A DNA stretch of 64,000 nt from Planctomycetaceae bacterium (lineage in GTDB: Bacteria; Planctomycetota; Planctomycetia; Pirellulales; Thermoguttaceae), in assembly GCA_015062085.1 (NCBI GenBank), contig SUVI01000004.1:1-64000 (forward strand), given 5' to 3'. The notes under the pieces were generated by a model that saw nothing but the letters and a program-made list of their open reading frames with translations, was not told the origin of the DNA and searched no databases. Shown in pieces: positions 46,406-56,888 of the stretch. A program made the position numbers and the translations under genes. Position 1 is the stretch's first letter; each line of letters opens with the position of its first letter.

Positions 46406-46885
46406 TCACTGTGCCGCATCGACGACTTCCATTTTAACGGCTTTTCCGATCTCTTTTGGGTCCATCCGGAAAAGCAGCCCGCGGCTTCCCGCATTGATGT
46501 AGATCTCCGGAAGTTCCAGTATCGTGGACTGAACGTAAACAGTCATCGCGCGCTTCGTTCCGAAAGGACTCGTACCGCCGACATGGTATCCGCTGTATCG
46601 GTCCGCATCTTTCGGATCGCAGGGCCGGACTCCCTTCACGTTCAGTACCCGCGCCATTTCCTTGGCCGAGATCTCGCAGTCCCCGTGCATCAGGACGACG
46701 AACGGAACCGGGCGCGTTTCATCTGTTTGAAAAATGATCGTCTTGATTACCGCATGCTCATCCACGCCGAGTTCTCTCGCACTGACACGTGTCCCGCCGT
46801 GTTCCTCGTATTTGTACTCCATCAGCTCATACGCGACTTTCGCTTTCTGAAGTGCACGGATCGCATTCGTCATAGGAGCCTTCAT
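46406..46885 (-). CDS. ybaK: Cys-tRNA(Pro)/aminoacyl-tRNA deacylase, YbaK/EbsC family
   Basis: 159 residues. It hydrolyses mischarged Cys-tRNA(Pro). Family features are TNAIRALQKAKVAYELMEY at the start, the invariant Lys in VIKTIIFQ, the VVLMHGDCEIS strand and GYHVGGTSPFGTKRAMTVYV with the Gly-Gly-x-Ser-Pro loop. GGAGG lies 7 bases before the ATG at 46885, so the frame's 12 upstream codons are not used. The start overlaps the stop of the Minf_1886 gene by 4 bases. The four-TM gene follows after 29 bases. Confidence 0.94.
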   Translation of the reverse strand: MKAPMTNAIRALQKAKVAYELMEYKYEEHGGTRVSARELGVDEHAVIKTIIFQTDETRPVPFVVLMHGDCEISAKEMARVLNVKGVRPCDPKDADRYSGYHVGGTSPFGTKRAMTVYVQSTILELPEIYINAGSRGLLFRMDPKEIGKAVKMEVVDAAQ

Positions 46886-47328
46886 CGTACCGCCTCCGTC
46901 GGAAAAACATAGTCGTCGCAAAACACGGCCTGAAAGTCGTAAATTCCGGAAAAATCTTCCTTTCGGTCACCGGGAGCCGTTCGGATCTTGCCAGCGTTTA
47001 CCATGTTGAACACGATCTCACCAAAATCATCCGTCGTGTGAACGCCCCACTGATTAAAAACCGTCTTCGCCATATAGCCGAACATCCACCGTGCGCGGAT
47101 CCGGATCGCTTCGCACAGTTCATTCCCGGTAATGTGGTGGAGATTTGAATCCGGCTCGTCTTTCTCATCTTCACCAGGTTTCTGACGCGGCGGCAGATAC
47201 TCGGAAGAACACCCCATCCCAAGCTGAGACCGCGCAAATTCGAGCGTCTCGAGTACATAATAGTACGCATTTAAGTGATACCGCGGATCCTGTTCCACGA
47301 TACCGTGAAGCTGAAGCTGGTCAAACAT
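46882..47328 (-). CDS. Minf_1886 family protein (Planctomycetes/Verrucomicrobia-restricted)
   Basis: 148 residues with the family pattern: DPRYHLNAYYYVLETLEFARS, HHITGNELCEAIRIRARWMFG, TVFNQWGVHTTDDFGEIVFNMVNAGKI and DDF-type GIYDFQAVF. The family is known from PVC bacteria and has no assigned function; it is small and cytoplasmic. The start is set at MFDQLQL because the earlier in-frame ATG overlaps the -10 of the promoter at 47396-47424. It is the first gene of an operon with ybaK and the four-TM protein. Confidence 0.9.
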   Translation of the reverse strand: MFDQLQLHGIVEQDPRYHLNAYYYVLETLEFARSQLGMGCSSEYLPPRQKPGEDEKDEPDSNLHHITGNELCEAIRIRARWMFGYMAKTVFNQWGVHTTDDFGEIVFNMVNAGKIRTAPGDRKEDFSGIYDFQAVFCDDYVFPTEAVR

Positions 47329-47395
47329 CGGTCTGAATTTCCAATTTTTTCCTAAAATTTTCCCATTTCCAAACGGAAACCATTTCGCTCCCTGC

Positions 47396-47424
47396 ATTAT
47401 ACCAAAAAAATTTTTTTCTGGAAA
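47396..47424 (-). promoter_or_regulatory. Promoter of the Minf_1886-ybaK-4TM operon
   Basis: Minus strand TTTCCA-17-TATAAT; the -10 is perfect, the -35 only partial. Transcription would start near 47389. Confidence 0.6.
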
Positions 47425-47535
47425 GAGCAAAAATATTGGACTTTTAAAGAATTTATTCCGATTTTACCGAATGCAGGGATATTAGGGATATTGTGAAAAA
47501 TCCATCACACTGAAACCGTTCAGGGGGCGGTCATT

Positions 47536-49737
<2,202 letters not shown>

Positions 49738-49780
49738 AACAAGAGCAGAAAAACGGGAGCGGTGAAACCGGAGCGGAAAA

Positions 49781-50605
49781 ATGACGGATCCTAAAACCGA
49801 AAAGGAAACAGAAAAGGAGAACGCAGAACTTCTGCGCGTTGAAGACCTGAAATGCGTCCAGGGAGGCAAAACGCTCCTTCAAAATGTGCGTTTCACCATT
49901 CGCCGCGGCGATCTCCTTTCGCTTCTCGGACCTAACGGAGCCGGAAAATCCACGCTGCTGAAGTGCCTCATGCAGCTCCTCCCGACAGCTTCCGAAACGC
50001 GGCTCTTTCTAGAAGGCAAACCGCTCCGCAGCCTCACCGCCCGCGAGATCGCCCGAAAGATCGCGTACATTCCCCAGTCCCACGGACAAAATTTTCCATT
50101 TACGGTCCGGCATTTCGTCGAAGCGGCCCGGTATGCACACGAAACCTTTCTCGAAACCGCCTCGGAAATCTCTCGGCGTCTCTGTGCCCGGGCACTCGAA
50201 GAAACGGACCTCGTTCCGCTCGCAGACCGTCAACTCTCAACGCTTTCCGGAGGGGAACTTCAGCGGGTACGCATTGCCGGCGCATTGGCACAGGATGCGG
50301 AACTCCTGCTTCTGGATGAAGTCACGTCTCAGATGGACTACCGTTCCCGTGAAGAAACAGCTCAGCTGCTCCTGCGTCTGAATCGCGAATGGGGAAAAAC
50401 GATCCTGATGGTGACGCACGACATCAATGAAGCGGCACGCTGCGCAGACAGGATCCTCGCACTGCGTTCCGGGAAGCTCGCCTTTGACGGAAAACTGAAA
50501 GATTTTCTTCAGGGATCGGTTCTCGCGGCTCTATTTGAGACCGAGTTTCATTTTCTCAACTCGCCGCACCTCCCCAACCCAGTAGTCGTACCGACCCCAC
50601 AATAA
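49781..50605 (+). CDS. ABC transporter ATP-binding protein, FecE/BtuD type
   Basis: 274 residues. All ATPase motifs are present: Walker A GPNGAGKST, Q-loop IPQSHGQ, signature LSGGELQRVRIAGAL, Walker B LLLLDEVTSQMD and H-loop MVTHDINEA. The order and spacing match siderophore/cobalamin importers, so it may pair with the FecCD permease at 21416-22384, though no permease is adjacent. GGAG lies 8 bases before the ATG. It follows the protease gene by 43 bases in a spacer holding two copies of GGGAGCGGTGAAAC. Confidence 0.93.
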   Translation: MTDPKTEKETEKENAELLRVEDLKCVQGGKTLLQNVRFTIRRGDLLSLLGPNGAGKSTLLKCLMQLLPTASETRLFLEGKPLRSLTAREIARKIAYIPQSHGQNFPFTVRHFVEAARYAHETFLETASEISRRLCARALEETDLVPLADRQLSTLSGGELQRVRIAGALAQDAELLLLDEVTSQMDYRSREETAQLLLRLNREWGKTILMVTHDINEAARCADRILALRSGKLAFDGKLKDFLQGSVLAALFETEFHFLNSPHLPNPVVVPTPQ

Positions 50606-50733
50606 TTACGCCAATAATTGCGATTCGCCCGATCTAAAGAGACTCTCAAAAAAAATTTTGAGGAAATTGTCGGGAAATTCGGGATTATTTTTCAGAAAAT
50701 CCAAGAAAAACGGCGCATAGGCAGAGGGGGGGC

Positions 50734-50761
50734 TTTACAAAATTTCCGTATCGTGTAAAAT
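50734..50761 (+). promoter_or_regulatory. Promoter of rpmG
   Basis: TTTACA-16-TAAAAT, 235 bases before the L33 start, implying a long leader. Confidence 0.6.
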
Positions 50762-50806
50762 ATGACCTGAAAATATTGTTTTTAGATTGACGTTTCTGTG
50801 AATTTT

Positions 50807-50908
50807 TCTTCGTCCGCAGTTTCAGTTGGGTGACTCGGCGGCGAAGTAAAAGTTCGATGCGGGGCCGGTTTCACTCCGATCTCGCTTCGGATTTCTGCGA
50901 GGTGCAGT
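50807..50908 (+). promoter_or_regulatory. Structured 5' leader of rpmG, possibly regulatory
   Basis: Within the ~228-base leader three hairpins can be drawn in a row: CTTCGtCCGC/GCGGCGAAG (9 bp with a bulge, 50807-50850), TCCGA/TCGGA and CTGC/GCAG. It may be a ribosomal-protein leader or a small RNA; I recognise no known class. The rest of the 390-base gap (50606-50733) is AT-rich with no gene. Confidence 0.4.
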
Positions 50909-50995
50909 TCCAGCCGTCATCCGTTTTGCTGCGCGAATGGAGATGGAAGAGGGATTTCACAGTACGTCGAGGTTCGATATCCTGGAGATAGAAAA

Positions 50996-51160
50996 ATGGC
51001 CAAAAGTAAAAAAAAGGCGGAACCGATGTTCCTCGTCTGCTCTGAGTGTGGTGCGTACAACTACGTCCTGCGCCGCAAGCCGGGAAGTGAAAAACTGAAT
51101 ATCAAAAAATTCTGCCCCTGCGACCGCAAGCATACCCTGCACAAGGAAAAGAAAAAATAG
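50996..51160 (+). CDS. rpmG: 50S ribosomal protein L33
   Basis: 54 residues, the normal length. Family stretches MAKSKKKAEP, YNYVLRRKPGSEKLNIKKFC and KHTLHKEKKK are clear. It is a small rRNA-binding protein near the E site. The first zinc pair is CSEC (15-18), but the second is CPC (40-42), one residue short of the normal CPxC, so zinc binding is uncertain. GGAG precedes the ATG by about 10 bases. It has a long structured leader and its own terminator. It is not next to secE/nusG here. Confidence 0.95.
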   Translation: MAKSKKKAEPMFLVCSECGAYNYVLRRKPGSEKLNIKKFCPCDRKHTLHKEKKK

Positions 51161-51177
51161 TTTTTTCCTTTATGCGT

Positions 51178-51232
51178 AACTGGAAACGGAATGCTCCCGA
51201 ATTTGGCGAGTATTGCGTTTCCGGTTTTTTCT
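51178..51232 (+). terminator. Terminator of rpmG
   Basis: AACTGGAAACG pairs with CGTTTCCGGTT (one G-U) with a second inner stem, followed by T6. Confidence 0.9.
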
Positions 51233-51267
51233 CTTTCTTGACGCCTCTTTAAGTCAGGTAACGGGTC

Positions 51268-53250
51268 ATGGCAAAACATCAGGAAAAACGCTGGCGCTTT
51301 CGGACTGGTGAGCGGGACCTCGCCGCAATTGCGGATGTGGTCCAGTATGCCAAGCTCCCTCCCATTCTCGCAAAACTGCTTGTTTCCCGCGGGATCCGGA
51401 CTTCCGGAGAAGCCGTACGGCATCTGGATCCGAGACTCGTTCATCTTCATGAGCCAAACCTGCTTCACGGATGTGCTCGTGCTGCGGAGCTGATCGTCCG
51501 TGCGGTCCGCCAAGGAAAAAAAATCGCGATTTACGGCGATTACGATGTGGACGGCATGACCGCTACAGCGATCCTCTTCAAATGCCTCCGTCTTGAATAC
51601 CAAAGCACTGACCAGGCTCGTCCGATCTTCTTCATTCCCAATCGGCTAAAAGACGGCTATGGGCTAAACTGCGACTCGATACGCGAACTGAAAGAGCGAA
51701 AGGTCGATCTCATCATCACGGTCGACTGCGGCATCACGGCCGTTGAAGAAGTTGCGCTGGCAAAATCGCTCGGAATGCAGATCATCCTGACCGACCATCA
51801 CCAGCCGAGCGAGCATTTACCCAACGCGGACGCTATCGTGCATCCCGATCTTTTCACGCACCCGGAGTTTGCCGTCTGCGGAAAATTTGAGCCGATGCAA
51901 AACGATCCGTTCCTCTCGATGTATGCGGAGACGAGAGATCCGGAAGATACTGCCTCCTCCCAAAAGACTGCAAATGAGACGGCAAAAGGAACGATCCGGA
52001 TCCAGTATCCGCGCATGGACGCACCGTATCCATTTGCCTATCTCAGCGGAGCCGGCGTTGCGTTCAAACTCGCGTGGGCGATCTGTCAGCGTTTTGCTGT
52101 CAATCCGCGAGTCGGACCACGCCGTCAGGCATTCATTCTGGAAGCCATTGCGCTTGCTGCGATCGGAACCGTCGCAGACGTCGTTTCCCTAACGGATGAA
52201 AACCGCGTCATCGTCGTTGCGGGACTTCAGCAGCTCAGAGAGCGTCCTTCGACGGGACTTGCGGCTCTTCTAAATGTCTGCAAACTTTCCGAAAAAAAAA
52301 GTTTCGATGCGGATGATGTCGGGTACGCAATAGCACCGCGGCTCAATGCGGCCGGACGTCTGGAGCAGGCGTGGCTCGGCGTAGACCTCCTGACGACCGA
52401 GAATACAGAAACCGCACAGCAAACGGCTCTGTATCTGAATGATCTCAATGACAAACGGAAAAATCTTGAGATCGTTATGCAGCGGGAGGCCGGCAAACAG
52501 CTGAAAGAACTTTACCCGCAAATGACGGAGTCGCCGACCGCCATCGTCTTGGCGAGCCACACTTGGCATCCTGGCGTCATTGGGATCGTCGCGGGAAAAC
52601 TCGCTGAACGGCACAACGCACCGACGATCCTCATCGCGCTGAGCAAAACTGGAACTCAAAGCGGCACGGGATCCGCACGCGGACTGGCAAACGTCCCGGA
52701 ATTCAATCTGCACGACGCGCTGACGCTGTGCTCGGAGCATCTCGAACGATTCGGAGGACATGCAGGAGCGGCGGGACTGCGGATCTCGGCAGGAAACGTA
52801 GAAGCGTTTCGCGAAGCTTTTTGCGAAGTCGTGGACCGGATCATCCCCCAGGATGCACGCATTCCGGAACTTTGGATCGACTCGGAGGAGATCCTCTCGA
52901 TCTTCACGCTCCCGGCAGTTCAGGCGATATACCGTCTCGCGCCGTTCGGAACCGACAATCCGGCTCCGGTATTCTGCACGACGGACGTTTTCTTCTCGCG
53001 CGAACCTGCAGCACTCGGAAAACAGCGTTTCGACGGCGACGAAAATCGGCCGATCCACCTTGTGCTTCATGTCGAGCAGAACCGCAGAACGTACCGCGTC
53101 ACGGCATTCAACACCGGTGAGTTTTTGGAGGAGTTCATGGAACTCTACCAGACGAAAACGCCGATCGATCTGGCATTTCGCCCCGTCCTGAACACTTTCA
53201 ACGGGCAGACCCGCGTCGATTTCCACCTAGTAGACTGGCGGCTTCATTAA
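51268..53250 (+). CDS. recJ: Single-stranded-DNA-specific exonuclease RecJ
   Basis: 660 residues. A 5'-3' ssDNA exonuclease for recombination and repair. DHH-family motifs are all visible: IYGDYDVDGMTATAIL (motif I), DLIITVDCGITAVEE (II), TDHHQP (III) and GAGVAFKLAW (IV), followed by the DHHA1 region with HPGVIGIVAGKL and the GGHAGAAGLR motif. A ~45-residue hydrophilic insert (MYAETRDPEDTASSQK) separates motifs III and IV and is longer than usual. A weak AGGT ribosome site precedes the ATG. It stands alone, downstream of the L33 terminator. Confidence 0.97.
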   Translation: MAKHQEKRWRFRTGERDLAAIADVVQYAKLPPILAKLLVSRGIRTSGEAVRHLDPRLVHLHEPNLLHGCARAAELIVRAVRQGKKIAIYGDYDVDGMTATAILFKCLRLEYQSTDQARPIFFIPNRLKDGYGLNCDSIRELKERKVDLIITVDCGITAVEEVALAKSLGMQIILTDHHQPSEHLPNADAIVHPDLFTHPEFAVCGKFEPMQNDPFLSMYAETRDPEDTASSQKTANETAKGTIRIQYPRMDAPYPFAYLSGAGVAFKLAWAICQRFAVNPRVGPRRQAFILEAIALAAIGTVADVVSLTDENRVIVVAGLQQLRERPSTGLAALLNVCKLSEKKSFDADDVGYAIAPRLNAAGRLEQAWLGVDLLTTENTETAQQTALYLNDLNDKRKNLEIVMQREAGKQLKELYPQMTESPTAIVLASHTWHPGVIGIVAGKLAERHNAPTILIALSKTGTQSGTGSARGLANVPEFNLHDALTLCSEHLERFGGHAGAAGLRISAGNVEAFREAFCEVVDRIIPQDARIPELWIDSEEILSIFTLPAVQAIYRLAPFGTDNPAPVFCTTDVFFSREPAALGKQRFDGDENRPIHLVLHVEQNRRTYRVTAFNTGEFLEEFMELYQTKTPIDLAFRPVLNTFNGQTRVDFHLVDWRLH

Positions 53251-53269
53251 GTTTTAAAAATATTAAAGA

Positions 53270-54121
53270 TCAAAATCTTTTTGATACTTTGATTTTTTTA
53301 TCTTTCAGCTCGACACACAAAGGCGTCCCGGAAACGGCGTTCAGCGTCTCGGCGAGGTTTCCATTGACGAGCGCGAGTTCCAGTGCCCCCTGTGAGCCAA
53401 ACAGGACCACGGGCGTTCCGGAAGGAAAGTCCGCATACGTGCGTGCCGGGTGAAATCGCGTTTCTCCCAGCAGTGCGTGCCCGCAGAACGGGAATGGAAG
53501 ATCCTGCGGCGTGATGTTCGTTACGAGATTCCCGAACGAATCCGCAAAGAGGACTTCTCCCAAGAGTTTTACGGAACCGGAGTCCGCGTCCTTCACGAGC
53601 CGGGGACGGGAAAATTCGAGGCGGATGAGTGTTTCGAGGTCCTTTTTTCTTCCCAGCGCCTCCGGAAGCCCGCCGTTTGCGAGAAAGGCGGCGGTCGGTG
53701 CGAGAACGTCACGTCCGTGAAAAGTCGAGGAGACCGACTCGCGGAAACAGACCGGGTTTTCGAGGAGAAATGCTTCCGCGACGGCATTTTGTTCAAGAAA
53801 AAGCGAAAGGATCCCATTGTTTGGGCAGAGGATACGCTGGCGTTTCCCGTTTTCGTTCAAAACGGCACAGACCAGCTCACGCTGTGAGCCGACGCCGGGA
53901 TCGACGACCGCGATGTGGATCGTTTCTTCCGGGAAAAAAGGGACGGTCTGCGATAGAATGAACGCACCGTGCAGCACATTTTGCGGAAGAACGGCATCCG
54001 TGACGCGAATGACTCTGACCTCCGGCGCACGGGAACAGAGAACGCCTTCCATCTGTGCCGTGTAGAAATTCCCGGTTTGAAAGTCCGTCAGAATGGCCAC
54101 GGTCGGCCGCATTTTGCGCAT
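53270..54121 (-). CDS. SAM hydroxide adenosyltransferase (DUF62 family)
   Basis: 283 residues of the SAM hydrolase family. It converts S-adenosylmethionine and water to adenosine and methionine. Motifs: LTDFQTGNFYTAQMEGVL with the Asp at the N-terminus, HIAVVDPGVGSQRELV, PNNGILSLFLE, STFHGRDVLAP with the active His, and DSFGNLVTNI. AAGGAG lies 7 bases before the ATG. It converges on recJ and lies upstream of clpX's terminator on the same strand. Distinct from SAM-dependent methyltransferases. Confidence 0.92.
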   Translation of the reverse strand: MRKMRPTVAILTDFQTGNFYTAQMEGVLCSRAPEVRVIRVTDAVLPQNVLHGAFILSQTVPFFPEETIHIAVVDPGVGSQRELVCAVLNENGKRQRILCPNNGILSLFLEQNAVAEAFLLENPVCFRESVSSTFHGRDVLAPTAAFLANGGLPEALGRKKDLETLIRLEFSRPRLVKDADSGSVKLLGEVLFADSFGNLVTNITPQDLPFPFCGHALLGETRFHPARTYADFPSGTPVVLFGSQGALELALVNGNLAETLNAVSGTPLCVELKDKKIKVSKRF

Positions 54122-54170
54122 CCGCCTTCTCCTTAAAAAAGTTTATCCGGTACGTACTTGCCGGAAGAGC

Positions 54171-54208
54171 TTAAAAAAAGCCCCGTTTTCATTTTCAGAA
54201 GCCGGGGC
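54171..54208 (-). terminator. Terminator of clpX
   Basis: Minus strand GCCCCGG/CCGGGGC-like stem with a 16-base loop and seven T after it, ending in the leader of the SAM hydrolase gene. A partial palindrome-family tip (TATCCGGTACGTACTTGCCGG) is next to it. Confidence 0.85.
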
Positions 54209-54216
54209 GTGAGTTC

Positions 54217-55506
54217 TCAGGCGCGCTTGCTCTTTTTTTCCTGCTCGAAATTAAAGAGTTTTCGGCGTCCCAGAACGACGTCTTCATCGATGACGTACCG
54301 CACACCGCCGGGCTGATCGGGCATTTCGAAAAGGATGTCGAGCATGATCTCTTCCATGATCGAACGCAATCCGCGTGCGCCGGTCTTCTTTTCCTTCGCC
54401 AGACGCGCGATCGCTTCCAGTGCGCCCGGGGTGAAAACGAGATCCGCATTGTCCATGTTGAACATGTGCGTGTACTGCTTCACCAGCGAATTTTTCGGCT
54501 CTTTCAGTATCCGGACCATGTCTTCCACCGTCAACTCTTCCAGCGACGTGATGACCGGCAGACGTCCGACGAATTCCGGGATCAGACCAAATTCGATGAT
54601 GTCCTCGCTCGCGACGCGGGCCAGCGGCGCATTCTGTTCCTTCACGAACGGCGAGCCGGCCGTCTGCGCGAAACCCAGCGTTCGGTTCCCAAGCCGGCGC
54701 TCGATGATCTCGTTCAGTCCGACGAACGTTCCGCCGCAAATGAAGAGGATGTTGCTCGTGTCGATCTGAATGAACTGCTGCTCCGGATGCTTTCTTCCCC
54801 CATTCGGCGGGACGTTGGCGACGGTCCCCTCGAGCATCTTCAGCAGAGCCTGCTGGACCCCTTCGCCGGAAACATCGCGCGTGATGGAGACATTGTGCGT
54901 CGTGCGTCCGATTTTATCGATCTCGTCCACGTACAGGATGCCTCGCTGTGCAGCTTCCACGTCAAAATCGGCAGCCATGAGGAGTTTGAGAAGAAGATTT
55001 TCCACGTCTTCACCGACGTATCCGGCCTCGGTGAGCGTCGTGGCGTCACCAATGGCGAACGGTACGTTCAGGATCTTGGCGAGCGTCTGCGCCATGAGCG
55101 TTTTTCCGGAACCGGTCGGCCCGATGAGCAAAATGTTCGATTTTCCGAGTTCCACGTCCTCGTTTCCGGAGCGGACATGCTCGAGCCGTTTGTAGTGATT
55201 GTACACAGCAACGGCGAGTACTTTTTTCGTAAATTCCTGCCCGACGATATACTCATCCAGACGCGAAACGATCTGCCTCGGCGTGAGCCGTTCCATGAGC
55301 ATGGCCGGCTGCGGCGTGAAACGGCGTTTCTTTTCCTGTTCGAGAATGGAACGGCACAGTTCAATGCACTCGCTGCAGATGTAGACATTCCCCGGCCCTT
55401 CGACAAGAGGCCCCGTCACCTGATGGGACTTCTTGCAGAAGGAGCAGAAAGCCTGTTTTTTCGGCATCGATTTTTTGCCGTTCTGATTTTTATTATCGGA
55501 CTCCAT
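54217..55506 (-). CDS. clpX: ATP-dependent Clp protease ATP-binding subunit ClpX
   Basis: 429 residues, usual length. It unfolds ssrA-tagged and other proteins for ClpP. The N-terminal zinc-binding domain has [11 protein letters not shown] and [13 protein letters not shown]+ motifs are Walker [16 protein letters not shown], Walker [12 protein letters not shown], sensor FICGG and sensor 2 [12 protein letters not shown] pore loop of the GYVGEDVE type and the RKH loop ([11 protein letters not shown]) are present. No strong ribosome site is seen at either ATG (55506 or 55467). A promoter TTGACG-17-TAAAAT is 90 bases upstream. clpP is not in the window. Confidence 0.97.
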   Translation of the reverse strand: MESDNKNQNGKKSMPKKQAFCSFCKKSHQVTGPLVEGPGNVYICSECIELCRSILEQEKKRRFTPQPAMLMERLTPRQIVSRLDEYIVGQEFTKKVLAVAVYNHYKRLEHVRSGNEDVELGKSNILLIGPTGSGKTLMAQTLAKILNVPFAIGDATTLTEAGYVGEDVENLLLKLLMAADFDVEAAQRGILYVDEIDKIGRTTHNVSITRDVSGEGVQQALLKMLEGTVANVPPNGGRKHPEQQFIQIDTSNILFICGGTFVGLNEIIERRLGNRTLGFAQTAGSPFVKEQNAPLARVASEDIIEFGLIPEFVGRLPVITSLEELTVEDMVRILKEPKNSLVKQYTHMFNMDNADLVFTPGALEAIARLAKEKKTGARGLRSIMEEIMLDILFEMPDQPGGVRYVIDEDVVLGRRKLFNFEQEKKSKRA

Positions 55507-55595
55507 TGGACTTTTGGATCAGCTCTACTTTTTGGAAAAAACCTTCTTTTCCGCAAAATTTAACACAGGGAGCGAATTTCCCCGATTGAAATTTC

Positions 55596-55624
55596 ATTTT
55601 ACACTATTTTCGCCGTTTCGTCAA
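55596..55624 (-). promoter_or_regulatory. Sigma70 promoter of clpX
   Basis: Minus strand TTGACG-17-TAAAAT; no heat-shock inverted repeat is seen next to it. Confidence 0.8.
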
Positions 55625-55750
55625 CCGAAAAAAGGGGACGTTTCGGAAATTTTGTGAAACTTTCTTCGGCTTTCATGAAAAAATCGGTCGTTCAAATGCT
55701 AAAATACAGGCACTGCGCAAGTCAGGTCGATCGAAAAGAGCGGCCTCGAT

Positions 55751-55993
55751 TTACCGGTCGACCAATTCCTGCAGCTGTGCCGTGAGCTGAGCCTTGACGG
55801 TCCGGTACTCCTCCGGAGAGATCTCTCCGTCGTCAAGCGAATTCTGCAGGGCAGCAAGCAGGGAGTGGATCGCATTCTGCTCGTCATCATTGCTGTGGAT
55901 GGAAGCGCGGTATGCAGAAATGGCGAACTGCCCACCCACGATGATGAGAGTCAGGACAAAAAAACTGACGAACAGAGGCACCATGTATTCCAT
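55751..55993 (-). CDS. Small single-pass membrane protein, SHOCT-like tail
   Basis: 80 residues: an N-terminal TM helix (VPLFVSFFVLTLIIVGGQFAIS) and a C-terminal acidic helix pair (LDDGEISPEEYRTVKAQLTAQ) that resembles the SHOCT-type short oligomerisation motif. The ATG at 55993 is taken because the long upstream frame is Cys/Arg-rich noise. The ribosome site is weak (AAGG, ~12 bases away). Function unknown. Confidence 0.65.
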   Translation of the reverse strand: MEYMVPLFVSFFVLTLIIVGGQFAISAYRASIHSNDDEQNAIHSLLAALQNSLDDGEISPEEYRTVKAQLTAQLQELVDR

Positions 55994-56163
55994 ATGTCGA
56001 TCTTGCCTTTCGGGTCGGGAATTTCGGATATAGGACAGCCGCTGTCCTGCGCAAATTCGGAATGGCTCCGAGTGAAGCAGGCCGTGACGGTCATCATTTC
56101 CTGATTTCAGGATTACGCATCGAGCCGCATTTTGGTTCAAAGTCCTTTGGAGTCTCCCACACG

Positions 56164-56406
56164 TTAGTGGTGATGACAACAGCCGCCGGCACAGCAGCAG
56201 CCTCCTCCACCGGTCTCCGGAGCACACAGGCCGGCATCGCGCGCGGCACATGAGGGCCCGGAAGCATGAACAGAAGCCGGGACGCTCAATTTTCTTCGGA
56301 TAGAAGGACTTCCGCAGGAGGGGCATTTTTTCGGCTCGGCACTGCCGCGGACCAGTTCTTCAAAATCTTTTTCACATTGATCGCAAACGTATTCGTAAAC
56401 AGGCAT
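56164..56406 (-). CDS. FmdB-type zinc ribbon protein with Cys/His tail
   Basis: 80 residues. The first 45 are a FmdB zinc ribbon: MPVYEYVCDQCEKDFE and KKCPSCGSPSIRR give the two CxxC pairs. The tail is rich in Ala/Gly and ends in CCCAGGCCHHH, a likely extra metal site. FmdB-like proteins are small regulators of unknown target. AGGAG lies 8 bases before the ATG. A promoter with TATAAT is at 56441-56468. Immediately downstream (55994-56163) no gene is seen. Confidence 0.85.
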   Translation of the reverse strand: MPVYEYVCDQCEKDFEELVRGSAEPKKCPSCGSPSIRRKLSVPASVHASGPSCAARDAGLCAPETGGGGCCCAGGCCHHH

Positions 56407-56440
56407 AAAATGGAACTCCTAAATTTAAATTTCTGATTCT

Positions 56441-56468
56441 ATTATAGCACGAAATAAAAAAATGAAAA
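56441..56468 (-). promoter_or_regulatory. Probable promoter of fmdB-like gene
   Basis: Minus strand TTTTCA-16-TATAAT; the -10 and the preceding CGTGC match the promoter at 9709. Confidence 0.55.
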
Positions 56469-56600
56469 GAACTTTCCGAAAATTTTCAAAAATTTTATTA
56501 AATTTTCCAAAAAAAGAAAATTCCCCTTGCCTCAAATCCATTTGCAAGGTAAGATAGAAATGGATAGTTTCATCCTGAACATTCCGCAAGATCAGAAAAG

Positions 56601-56870
56601 GCTCTTCGGAAAGAGCGTACTGATCCAGGTCCGTTTTACCACTGAAACCACAGAGGAACGCAGAACACACTGAATAGAAAGGGAAAGTGTCCTGACACGA
56701 ATTTCCCGGAAAACACGGAAAAGACACGAAATGGTCTTAAAAAATTTTTAAAACATTTCGCGTGATCCGTTTTTTTCGTGCTTTTCGTGTTTAAAATTCT
56801 GTGTGTCACCGTGCGGACCCAAATTTTCAGCGGTGAAACCGATACGCCAACTGTCAAATGACGTCCAACA
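56601..56870. repeat. Dispersed imperfect palindrome, copy E (full length)
   Basis: Left end GTACTGATCCAGGTCCG (shared with copy D), then ACCACTGAAACCACAGAGG; centre TTAAAAAATTTTTAAAACA; right arm TTTTTTCGTGCTTTTCGTG, closing with GCGGTGAAACCGATACGCC, the inverse of the left tip. It occupies most of the 480-base gap before the HEAT lipoprotein gene. Confidence 0.85.
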
Positions 56871-56888
56871 GATAATCCAACAGATAAA

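Noticed and set aside
50960..50995. Possible tRNA T-arm GGTTCGATATCC before L33
   Set aside because: The stem does not pair and the cloverleaf is missing; it is more likely part of the L33 leader.
56090..56160. Possible tRNA, from GGTTCAAAGTCC
   Set aside because: The T-loop has an extra base and no acceptor, D or anticodon stems can be paired around it on either strand.
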